This document shows, one piece after another, positions 47,381-57,650 of a DNA stretch of 64,000 nt. The first letter of the stretch is position 1; every line of letters starts with the position of its first letter. Below the pieces are notes generated by a model. The model worked only from the letters and a program-made list of their open reading frames with translations, was not told the DNA's origin and did not search any database. The DNA comes from Pegea sp. RAD2-039 (Eukaryota; Chordata; Thaliacea; Salpida; Salpidae), in contig JAQGEQ010000192.1 in the NCBI GenBank assembly GCA_034620365.1, forward strand, positions 2,599,001 through 2,663,000, given 5' to 3'. Both the position numbers and the translations under genes were made by a program.

Positions 47381-48647
47381 AAGCTTTTGCTAAAGCTTTT
47401 GATTCTGTTCCACACAACAAGCTCATTACTGTATTGAAAAACATAAAAATCAGCAACTCTATCCTAAAATGGATTGAAGAATTCTTATCAGGTAGAACCC
47501 AACGAACCCGTGTAGAAAGATCTTTATCTACTCCTAGTAAAGTCACCAGCGGCGTTCCTCAAGGTTCCGTCCTGGGTCCACTTCTCTTTTTGATTTTCAT
47601 TGAAGACCTCATCAGAAGACTAATAACAGTAGACAATGTCAGTGCGTTTGTGTATGCAGACGACATCAAGCTATTATCTGGTTCTCACTCAAAACTCCAA
47701 ACTGCACTAAATATTGTAGAAAACTGGTCTGCGAATTGGCAACTTAAAATCCAGCCAACAAAGTCTGAAGTTATAACATTCTCCCGTAAGCCAGCTGCCA
47801 ACTTCAGCAACCAATACTACATCAATGGATCTATTCTTGAACGAGTATCCTCAGTCATAGACCTCGGCATTACTCTGACATCTGACTTCAAATGGCACAG
47901 TTATGTTTCCAGAATCTTTGGAAAATCTATCAAGCTTGTCCACCTCATCATAAAGACTTTTAATTCTAAAGATCCATGGTTTTACGTGAACCTTTTCAAA
48001 CTGTACATACGCCCTATTCTTGAATACAATGTCAGTGCATGGATGCCATATCAAGTTGGTGATATCAGAAAAATCGAATCTGTTCAGGCAACATTTACGA
48101 GATTGGTTTGCAGGAAACTTAATATCAAATACGAGAGTTATAAGCATCGTCTCAGCTTCTTCAATCTAGATACTTTGGAAATCCCAAGAAATAAATACGA
48201 CTTTATTCTGATTTTTAAAATTATTCACAACCTAATTGATCTTCAGTTTGATGACTTTTTCTCCATTAGTCCCACCCTCAAGTTATATCAACTTAGAAGA
48301 CATAAATTACATCTTAATAAGCCCACTCCACCAGCTACGTTAACCAGATTAAGTTTTTTCTCATACCGCACAATCAGTACATGGAACAATCTGCCATCAG
48401 AGATTGTCATGTCAAAATCACTTATGCTGTTCAAGAAAAAGCTGAATTATTATAATATCGCCAACATTGCCATTTCTAAACTGTGAATTTTTCTCTTTTA
48501 CAATACTATGATTCTGTGCAATTCTTCATTGTCATATGCTTTTTCGTTTACACGTCAAATAGATCTAATTTGTGAGAATGTGTGTTAGCGAGAGGTGCTA
48601 TCTTTAGGCACCCTCCTTCACATCTATTGTAATAAATAAATAAATAA
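47381..48647 (+). mobile_element. Young 5'-truncated CR1, unit B
   Basis: Same insertion as 41456-42723, flanked by AACTA at 47376-47380 and 48648-48652. The 3' tail is GTAATAAATAAATAAATAAA. The stem-loop at the 3' end has one loop-side change (CTCTCT to CTATCT). Confidence 0.85.
47434..48486 (+). CDS. CR1 reverse transcriptase, partial but open to its natural end
   Basis: Open for 350 codons and readable in frame upstream to about 47388 (FAKAFDSVPHNK). It covers the RT from the block after the first catalytic Asp through SGVPQGSVLGPLLFLIFIED, the catalytic FVYADDIKLLSG, the thumb, and the C-terminal domain (RPILEYNVSAWMPYQVGDIR, ending NIAISKL). The family enzyme copies element RNA at a nicked chromosomal site. 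This copy lacks ORF1, the endonuclease and the RT N-terminus, so it is not autonomous. Among all copies here it is the closest to the active source sequence. Confidence 0.8.
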   Translation: MKNIKISNSILKWIEEFLSGRTQRTRVERSLSTPSKVTSGVPQGSVLGPLLFLIFIEDLIRRLITVDNVSAFVYADDIKLLSGSHSKLQTALNIVENWSANWQLKIQPTKSEVITFSRKPAANFSNQYYINGSILERVSSVIDLGITLTSDFKWHSYVSRIFGKSIKLVHLIIKTFNSKDPWFYVNLFKLYIRPILEYNVSAWMPYQVGDIRKIESVQATFTRLVCRKLNIKYESYKHRLSFFNLDTLEIPRNKYDFILIFKIIHNLIDLQFDDFFSISPTLKLYQLRRHKLHLNKPTPPATLTRLSFFSYRTISTWNNLPSEIVMSKSLMLFKKKLNYYNIANIAISKL

Positions 48648-51422
48648 AACTAACTGATTTGAAATACAAAGTTCCATGTTCACCATGGCCCTTGAAAATT
48701 GTCAAGGCTTTTTTTTTCAAAAAACGGAAGTGGCAAATAAACACTGATACCACATCTTCTTTTTTTATATTCCCTTCTTTGCACACAATCGTAAATAAAT
48801 TACGATAGCCGAAAATGCCAGTTTACAGAAGCTTATCATCAAATCTCACAAGCGTCAAAAAGGCAATTCTTCTATTACATTATTTATGTTTTTCAACCCG
48901 CTGTCGATTATTAACAAAATTTTCCAATTGAAAGATATTTTACATTTCTTTTACTGCTGAAATTTTGTTAAAACTGTTGTATCCTGATTCTTTTTTGGTT
49001 GAAAGTAATCTTTATTGTATTTTGCATTGTGACAGAGTAGATGATAGAGGCGGCGGGTCTTAAGTAATATACAAAACATCACAAACACTAAAGATCTCTA
49101 TAACCCAGATCAATGCCATAAACTGCCTAGGATTTAAGATTATGGCTTTCGATTTTCATTACCCAAAGTCGAAGTTTTGCGTTATACATGTACCTACCTA
49201 CCACCTTCTAAAACTAATGACGGAGTTAATGTTAAGGTTTTAGTAAATTAATATAAATTATTAATGTGTATCCTGAGTTATATATTTTGGAGGATTTTAA
49301 TTTTAGTTTAATTTATTAGAATAACCCGAATACAGCATTTATGGGAAAATCTTTTAAGTTGGATAGCGACAATCCTAATTCAGCCATTTTAAATCATTAC
49401 TTTGTAAGCTTCCTCGATGCCAACCTACCTCAGATGGTTACTTGTCCAACCCAAGTTAGTGGTAATACTTTGGATCTTCTTATCATATCGAACCCTGAAA
49501 CAATATCTACGTTGATCAAAAAGAACATTCTTCTCCGACATGCCATCATATCATGATTCAATTCAAGCTCTATCAAACTTGGTTAATGAACGTAAAATCT
49601 TCAAGCAAACGGAATTTTTATCGTGAGAATTATGATGAAATTAATAAGTTTCTATCAGGTGTTGACAGGTTTTCTGTTTTCAACTCGACTGAAGTGATCA
49701 AAACTATCTACTCATGGCTTACTAGCATCGTTAAGTAGTCAATTGAGAAGTTCATAGCTTTCTATAAGGTCAACAATTTACCCAAATATTTAAAGAACCT
49801 CCTATAAAAACAAACAAGCAAAATAAATGCTTCCATCAAATATCTGTACAAAGATCATTGTATATTTTTCAAAAAATATATTTCTAATTTCTATTTCAGA
49901 AGATAAAGTGCATTCTTATTTTCACCCAGCAAGAAAACGTTATTTGGCTTAATAAATCACAAGCGTAAGATAAGATTCCATATAACTCCCTTGCTTGATA
50001 ACAGCAACCAGCTTGTGATGGAAACAGAGAATAAAGCGAATTGCTAATCAACCAAATTAATAGTGTATTTATAACCGATGATGGCAATACTCCTTATATT
50101 TACGATTCCGACATTCTCACAAATGCCTCTAAGATGATAGATGCTGATATATTGGTTAATACGATTACTAAGGCTGTTTGCTTGTTCAAAATCATCAGTT
50201 TCCAACATCACTGATCAGATCCCTACTTTGATTTTAAGAAAAGCTAGTTTCCCTTTATCCCAATCTTTATAGCTACTCTTTAACCAAACTATGATCTGAG
50301 GAAGAATTCCACAAATTTGGAAGTAAACTATTATTATTCCTATTCATAAAAAGGGTCATAGAAACACCGCACTTAACTACAGACCAGTTTCGCTGACTTC
50401 AGTTATCTGCAGAACTGAAGAACATATCAATGACAATTATATGACCAGTCATTTGATGGATCACCATCTAATATCTGATGTCCAGCATGGCTTTGTAAAA
50501 CGAAGATCTTCCCTGACACAACATCTCACTTCTCTTAATGAGCTTAGAGCTAATTTTGAAAATAATACTCCTTGTGTCATCAGATACCTCAAATTCGCTT
50601 AAACATTTGATTCTGCCCCAGATAGCAAGCTCATTATTGTTTTACAAAAGTTTAAAATCAGCAGGTTTATCGTACAGTGGATTGAAGATTATTTATCAGG
50701 TAGAATTATAACTCTTTTAAAAGAAACCATTCTACACGGACTATCTATAATCTAGAGCCTCCCTTTTTTTGTAAAGTTTTCTCAGTATTTACGTAAGTTA
50801 TTGTAAGTTTGATAAACAAAATTACTTATCGTAATTTGTCAAAAATAATTGTATTTATTTATTAAACACCAAGTTGTAAAATATAATTTGTATAGCGATA
50901 TAAAGTTTGATAGCAAACACAAAACAATATAACTATAGACAAGTAATGAAAGGTAGCAGGTACCATAATTCTACATAAGTAGTGTAAAGAGAAAGAATAA
51001 TAGCAGTGTAAAAGCAAATTTGTACAAGTTATAATAAAGTCAATAAAACAATAAGCTACAAAGTAAGTGCAGAAAATAGCTGCATTATATATAATTTGTC
51101 ACAAAATTACTCTAGTTACTCTTTTAAAAATTTTTTTTGAAGAAGGTGAGAGATTCTACTTTGGTGATGAAGTCAAAGATATATATGTTATTCTAATTTT
51201 TATATACAAAGTTAAATATAAACCAGTTTTTTATTACACACTTTTAAACGTATAATTTTTTTTTAATTTTTGTTGACAATAAATAAACAAAAAATAAATA
51301 AATAAACAAACAAATATATTTGTCATTTCATTCACGTAGCATTGAATAAGTGATAAAGAAAGAAATTACTAAACTTTCCACATTATTCAGCGATAAATCA
51401 TCAAAAAACACCATTAATTTAG

Positions 51423-51430
51423 TATATAAA
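51423..51430 (+). promoter_or_regulatory. Putative TATA box of peptide gene copy 3
   Basis: TATATAAA at the same distance from the ATG as in copy 2. Confidence 0.5.
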
Positions 51431-51506
51431 GCGAGCAAATAATAGTAAGATATCAAACCTGTTCGTACGATATTCAAAACTTACGAGTGACTTACTAAAA
51501 CAAGAT

Positions 51507-51961
51507 ATGTTGAAACTGCTGGTAATTGCCGTCTTATGTTCTTTTTGCTTGGAAAATACTGCCGCAATATCAGCAGAGTAAGTTTTACTTTTGTAATAAT
51601 TCGGCAGAGGTATAGTTTCAATACATAAAGTAATATCGGCGTATAAAAAAGTAGCAAGCTTGTAAACTAACTCAATAAATTTTATTAAGAAAACGTGAAG
51701 CCTATTTTCAAGAATATGAAGATTATATAACGGGTAAAATAACTGAACCTAGTCCAGGTATGATTGGTTTCATAAACGATCTTCTGTATGACGTCATGGA
51801 TGCATTAGCAAACTATCCAGATCATAAGATGAAAAGTTCACCTGTAGAGTAAGTCAAATCAAATTGATAAATTATTCAAACAGACTTACATTAATTCAAA
51901 CTGATTTTTACATTAAAGGAACGAGGAAACCTTTTCTCATGATGCTTATGACCAACAATGA
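51507..51961 (+). CDS. Small secreted peptide gene, copy 3 (intact)
   Basis: Exons 51507-51577, 51690-51848 and 51919-51961. The predicted 90-residue protein is the same as copy 2, with exon 2 identical in sequence by eye. Signal peptide, KR site, acidic cysteine-free body, exon 3 tail and the AATAAA touching the stop codon are all kept. It lies in the partial unit C, which ends about 0.3 kb downstream, so the gene has its full promoter and 3' end but a new downstream neighbour. Copies 2 and 3 either arose from the most recent duplication step or were kept alike by gene conversion. Confidence 0.8.
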
Positions 51962-52255
51962 AATAAAAGTCAACTTTTTGCTGAATTTATTTTATTCTTT
52001 CTAATTTCTCTCACGATATAAAGTAAAATTACGCCAATATGGTAATTTTATTATAATAACTGGCTTTCAGATGTTATTATGAACGATGATAATTTATGTG
52101 TTTTCTATTTTCTATACTAAAATTCAGTTATGGTGTTATCACAACATTAAAAATACAAATAGTATTAAAATCTTACTATCGTCAATCAATTTGCAGTCGT
52201 TTGAAGTTGTTTAGCTTTGAAATAGAAAAGGTTTAGGAGTATTGATTCTAGTTTT

Positions 52256-53055
52256 GTTGGCTGAAACACGAGTTTAAAGGTAAACAACTGCTGGACTTTT
52301 GAAACTGAGTTTTGATAGGAATTACTCAGAAGATTGTTTAGATATTTGGTTCAACTTACAGATGCGTTTCATTTCTAATAAAATGATTAATAAAAAATTC
52401 AATCTGATAAATTGTTGAACATCTTAAGCAGCTTTTGCAAACTTCAAGATTGTTGCTTTGCTTAAAATCAAATGTGGGTAATATTTAAAATGTATGATTT
52501 CGCATTAAGTGATTTTACTGAACTTTTGGGACATAATTTACAGGAGTATTTGATTACCAATTGAGTTATTGTATTTCGATGACTTTTTTTTACTACAAAC
52601 AAAATTGTCGAGCTAACTGAACATAATAAATAGTTCTCAACTGTAAGTACATCATCAGCCTCGCTTAATACTAAAATTGTGGGTATCCCAAAAAGTTCTT
52701 ATGATATTCATTTTTTATTTGAACATAGTTAAACTAAAGTAAGTAGCAAGAAATGAGTTTATGAAAAATATTTATTCGAAGGTTTAATATAATCAAACAA
52801 ATGCTTTTAATTTTGTTGATGCTTATAAATTAACTTATACAAAAATCAAAATACGAATATTTTAAGAGTTATTATAAATTGTAAAAATATGAGAATATTA
52901 AACTATTCAACAAGATAAAACAAATTAAACATTTCTTATTTAATCAAATGCAATTATTAAACTTTGCTAGAAGCAGTAAAACTTAGCACAGTGAAAAAGT
53001 TCTTATTATACAACTACTCAAAAAATATTTGGAGTAAACTCGATAAAAAATCAAA
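52256..53055. other. Spacer between the tandem array and WDR63
   Basis: AT-rich, without homology to the array units. No gene recognised. WDR63 transcription should end here from the right. Confidence 0.4.
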
Positions 53056-56000
53056 TTATGCTGTGGCTGCTACTTCTGTTTCTGCTTCTTCTTTTAAAAC
53101 TCCCAGTTGAATAAGAAGTTTACGTTCAAGTGCTTTGTAGATATCAAAATCTTGTTTATATATCGCTATCATACTATCTACACCATTAGCAACATTCATC
53201 TGCAAATAAATTGAGTTGGTCATAGAACTCTATTTGCTTATTAGAGTTGTACTTCTGATTTAACTTGATCTTTGAAACTTGTTCGAGGTCTATTTGATCG
53301 GTTTTGGAAGTACTCAATTCTATTGATTTCACGATCAATATATTCTTTCAGACTCGATTTCTAGAAAACATCGTGATGAGCTTAAAAATATTGACAAATA
53401 CTGGCAAGACCTCATTGCTAGCAGGGTGATGCAAGTTCCAAGGTATTTCTAGTATATGAAGAGTTCCAATATTATCAGTAACAGCAAGAAGATGTTGTCT
53501 TTTAGTGACAATAGTAGGGATTACTTGAGTAATCTCAGCAGAAGTGATATTTTGTCTCAATATTGGTTCATGAGTTCTGTCTAGAAGATCCCAAACCTAA
53601 AATTAGAAAGTTTCATTTACGCAGCTGGCTAAAACTTTGATAAAGACCTCTAGATCTCCTTCTTGGGTTGCTAAGTAAAATACAGAGGCTCGGGTCGGGG
53701 ACCATCGCCCACCAGTGTAAAGTTTGTAACCACAAGCTGATGTGAGAAGAGACTCCTGAAAAAGTCATCAAATTATCATCTAAATTGTTGAAGATGTCCA
53801 AACCTGGATTCCTTCTTTATGTAATGAAAAATTCCAACCTCCAACTGAGAGTAAAATGTCGTGGAAAAATGGATTTCGGTGAATTACTTTTACTGGCCCA
53901 TCGTGACAAGAAATCTGCCACTCCGGGTGCGGACCTGACAAAAGATGAAGAGATTTTTACAAATTTATCAAATCCAAAATTTTCAACAAAAATTGTTTCA
54001 AACTTCTTCAAACAGTAATCTAGAAACTAGGAGAGTTTAAGTAACTACTTCTTCTTGATTCTGAAGACACAAAGACTGCCGAAATTGATCTCGCTGAAAC
54101 CAGCGATCTCAGAGGTTTATGGTGAGAACAGATTGAAAGCACTCAGAAGTTTTTAGGATCACTTAGATTCAAGAAACGTGAAGAGCGCTTCAGGCCCAGA
54201 ACTCTAGCTCAACATGTCAATAATCTTGCGGAGAATCTATGAGATAGTCACATGTACTAAAAGCTCCATATTGTCATAGCTTGTGGTTATAAATATCAAA
54301 TCATGAAAAAAAATGTTCTTCAATTACTACAAGCGAGTCTAAACTCACAATTTTTTCTCTGTAAAGTTTTCTCATTTATCATTTTGTTCATGTTATTCAA
54401 AACAGAGGATTAGTGATAGTTTCTTCATTGTATCAGTTTGCAGTTTAATCTTATTTTTTGATTAAAAAAATTCATTCAAAAAAATGTAATTTTGATGAAA
54501 AGATGCAGAAACAGCTTCATCATGATATAATTTGAAAGAGTTTATCAACTCACCGCTAAACTTTCCACTTTCAGAGTCTATGTCTGCTTTTAAATTTCCG
54601 TAAACCAGTTCACCATCTTCAGTACCGAAGAAAAACTTGGTTTGTATGTTAGGTAATGGTTGTGCTTTTTTAGGAGATTTGGAATTAGCAACTTGATTTT
54701 GATCATCAGCACTCAGATCAGCTGTAACTGATGCCAAGCTCAATTTCATTTGATAGTTGTGATGTTGACAATCTTACCATGTTCACTAGCTCCTTGATGC
54801 TCTGCTAAGCTGATGTAAGTTGGAGTATAACCACCTGATGAGTCGGGTTTTTCAAACAGTAGTTTCATCAAAGGCTTCCACGACAAGTCAAGATACTTGA
54901 AAGTATTTGATACACCCAACGGTATCGCTTCAGTCTATAATATCAGAAAAATGAGTGATTCACCAAAGATCTTTATCACTCACTATATCTTTGAGAGTAG
55001 ATTTAGGAGGTCGTATATCCCAAACCATGATTACTCCATCACCTCCACATGATATCAGTTGATTGCATTCAGAGGTGGAGTTTTTATGCGGGACCCCAAA
55101 ACGGTTGAGCTGAAACCAACTTTGTTTAATTTTTAAGTTATCGACAATTTGGAACTAAATCTTTTACTGAAAATTACAGATGATAAAATGTTTTCAGAGT
55201 AAAAAAGTCACAAATTTGCACCTCAAAGTGGTCTGGTATCCAACTAAGATAAGTTATCACTCTTTTGTGGCTGTTTTCAATCGATGAAACAGCACAGTAA
55301 CGAACTGTAGGTGTTTCAGGAGCTTGTTGTTCTCCAAACATGGCCTAGTACAAGAAGAAATGGGTAAAAAGCGATTTGATGCAAATGAAAGTAACCATAT
55401 TTTGTGATGCTGAATGAATATTAGTTTTAGCATTCGTCAACTTGTCTTCATACTCAGAAATATCCCACAAAACTAATTGACCGTTGATACAACCTGCCGC
55501 TATAATATTTGGATTAGTTGGGCAGAATTGGAAACACATGACATCATCAGGAGCTTCCAACAAAATCTGAAGATTCGTAAAAAATACAAAAATTACAATC
55601 CCAAAATAATCCTTCAAATTTACTTGAGGGTGAATAGGATCTATAAAACTCCAGATGAGAATCAAGGAAGGTGTCATGATCAAACGATTTGCTTGCTCAA
55701 TACGTTCATATGTTGAAAGACGTTCACAGCATGAGACAGCAACAATACCTTTAATCTGAACAAAGAAAAGATCATACCTGATGAAGTTACTTTAAATTAT
55801 ATTAAACATAAAAATGCTAAAATTTTATAAGATACCTCTGGATGCCAATCAGTGTAAGAAATGGTTTTGTCTTTGCTGTATTCTAAATCAGTAAACGATT
55901 GATATTCCTGATAAAAATATTTCAATTATAAGCTTATAATTGACGACTTTTCTACCTTTAAATGAGTATCAGACTTCACTTCAAAGTTCGAAATTTCGTC

Positions 56001-57650
56001 TCCAAGCTCTTCCCAATCAATCACAAAAGGATTTGTGATCTCGTTTTGTTGCAGAGCCAGTTGAAACCTTTAGAAGTTTCCAAAATGGTTTTATGTGGGT
56101 TTTAGTAACTATTTATAATAATTTTAATGTCAACAAGTTAATTTTATGACCTTGGAAGAGAGGAAACAACAAAATTTTGATAAGATTCGCTTTCTTCAAC
56201 AGCGTTTGCTTCTTGCTCAGTGAAAGTTCGAGCCTCATATTGTGTAGATGTTGAAACCGGATGCTTCCTGCAAATTGATATTTAAAGATAAAATGAAACT
56301 GACAAAATTTATCTAATCAAATCATAAATTGAATAAAATCAATTTTATAAATCTTGCAAATTTATTCAGAAAAATTGAATAAAAATTTTGCAGATAGCTC
56401 ACCATTCAGTTTGAGAAAATGATGTAGACAACTTCGGAACAGCTTGAACTGCTCTTTCCAACTCGAGCTTTTTTATGCTAAAGTTATTATCATTGTAAGA
56501 GTTACAAGATACATATGAAGATGAAAGACTTCCTGTTTTAGAGGCATCAGCATCTCTATCAGTGAAGTAACAAGGACTACCAAACTCTTTTCTTATTCTT
56601 GAAGCCAAAAAATGAATCTAAATAGGTTAAATATGACTAATTTTACTCTCCTAATTTGTTTCTAAAAAATTACTAATGGTCTTGAATTAACAACTCGTTC
56701 ATGGTCAACATCAGTATGACTACCAAGAGATATCCACTCTTTAGCTACTGGTGGCTTGTAGGTATAAACAGTTTCATCTTCCATTTCACTGATATCTTCT
56801 AAAAATGATTGACTATCCTCATCTGCATATAAAACTAAATTGATTTTGTTCTTTTACCATTTCTCTGATCTACTATCAATGGAAATATTAGTTTTGATGG
56901 TTTTTTTTTAGAATTTACCATTTCCTTTTTCCTCGTCCTCATGTTTTTCAACTGGAGGATTTGTTAGACGATTTTTTGATTCTTCAGTAATGCAAAGATA
57001 AAAGTTTTGTCCATACTTAAAGTTTGCATCATAAACAACCAGTAGTTCTTCACCGCTATAGTCCTAAAATTAAAAAAATAAGTGTCTAAACGTCAAAATA
57101 GCAGCCAATGAGATCATGAACAGTTGAAAAAAGTGAATCAAGCAATGAATCAATGTTTTTGAAATGAAATAATGATTACTTAGTTAATGAATAATAATAA
57201 TCACCTGAACAATTTGTTTCACAGGATGAAAATCAGAAATAGCAGCTCTTGTAATCATATCTTTCAAGATATCTTCTTTATTAATCAATTTGTAAGGAGA
57301 TTCTTCAGTAACATTGCTGCCAGCTATGCATTGAAAAATTTCTTGTGTCTTTGTTGCCAAAAACAAAGGAACAATATCTTTCGGCGGAGGTTCAGCTTGT
57401 TCAACTACTGGTTGCACAGATTTCACACTTTTGCTATCTGGATAAAAGTAGACATTAAACTTGAATGCTTTTAAACTGTTTAATAAAAAAAATCTAAAAT
57501 GTAGTGAATCATTATAAATTAGATTAATTTCTCATTTTTCATGCATTACTCACTATTTTTCTTTGAAGTTTTTTTCTTCTTAGCTTCTGCAGATGGAGTA
57601 GGTGCTTGATTTGTTTTTTCATTAGAAGACTTATCATTGGATTCATCCAT
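53056..57650 (-). CDS. DNAI3: Axonemal dynein intermediate chain WDR63/DNAI3, with an insertion
   Basis: Nineteen coding exons, minus strand: 57554-57650, 57205-57437, 56919-57063, 56674-56822, 56403-56617, 56151-56267, 55956-56067, 55836-55907, 55624-55755, 55396-55566, 55222-55344, 54984-55109, 54778-54934, an exon from 54721 to 54489 that resumes at 53872-53804, 53648-53755, 53411-53596, 53253-53360 and 53056-53199. WDR63 is a WD-repeat intermediate chain of inner-arm axonemal dynein. Evidence: a Lys-rich N-terminus, WSFIDPIHPQ, EAPDDVMCFQFCPTNPNIIA then GCINGQLVLWDIS, LISCGGDGVIMVWDIRPPKS, SVGGWNFSLHKEG, GTLHILEIPWNL, and a coiled-coil C-terminus. The exon containing the HDEAVSASFHQN/PFFHDILL joint is split by about 612 bp. 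Without the insert the frame is continuous at 898 residues (human 891). With it, function depends on unusual splicing. Confidence 0.9.
53877..54488. mobile_element. 612-bp insertion inside a WDR63 coding exon
   Basis: The 4-bp direct repeat ATTT (plus strand, 53873-53876 and 54489-54492) flanks it. Its ends (CGGTGAATTAC and AAAAAAATGTA) are not GT-AG in the gene orientation and are not inverted repeats. The A-rich right end on the plus strand suggests retroposition. The plus strand holds a 47-codon piece (FGELLLLAHRDKKSATPGAD and onward) that I cannot assign, followed by stops. Confidence 0.6.

Larger units (their letters stand above)
46845..50740 (+). mobile_element. Old CR1 copy in unit B, interrupted by a younger CR1
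   Basis: Duplicate of the 40920-44800 element with the same start, breaks and end: ORF1 part 46845-47380, then 48653 to about 50740 with ORF1 end, endonuclease (late part at 49341-49556) and RT N-terminus (near 50375). It differs from unit A by scattered bases, for example GGATCACC against GAATCACC near 50458, and by a few small indels. Confidence 0.75.
38872..52255 (+). repeat. Tandem segmental duplication, about 6-kb unit, 2.25 copies
   Basis: The word GT(A/G)TTTACGTAAGTTATTGTAAG starts the units at 38872, 44861 and 50785, giving periods of 5989 and 5924 bp. The third copy is partial and loses homology near 52255 (at TTTTGTTGGCTGAA). Each full unit holds a spacer, a secreted-peptide gene, about 0.8 kb of noncoding sequence and a composite CR1 block. 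Most of unit A and unit B differs by scattered single bases, so the duplication is recent. The exceptions are the peptide gene upstream region, its intron 1 and above all its exon 2 in copy A. Identical nested CR1 insertions show that duplication came after both transposon insertions. Confidence 0.85.

Noticed and set aside
47259-47546. 95-codon minus-strand open frame, with a copy at 41334-41621
   Set aside because: It is the antisense of CR1 sequence (the ORF1 remnant and the young RT) and has no features of its own. It repeats only because the CR1 block is duplicated.
47851-48147. 98-codon minus-strand frame antisense to the RT, with a copy at 41926-42222
   Set aside because: Antisense shadow of the reverse transcriptase. 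Codon composition follows the other strand.
53785-54018. Plus-strand 77-codon frame overlapping WDR63
   Set aside because: Its first third is antisense to the conserved WDR63 exon and the rest lies in the inserted DNA. It is not a separate gene.
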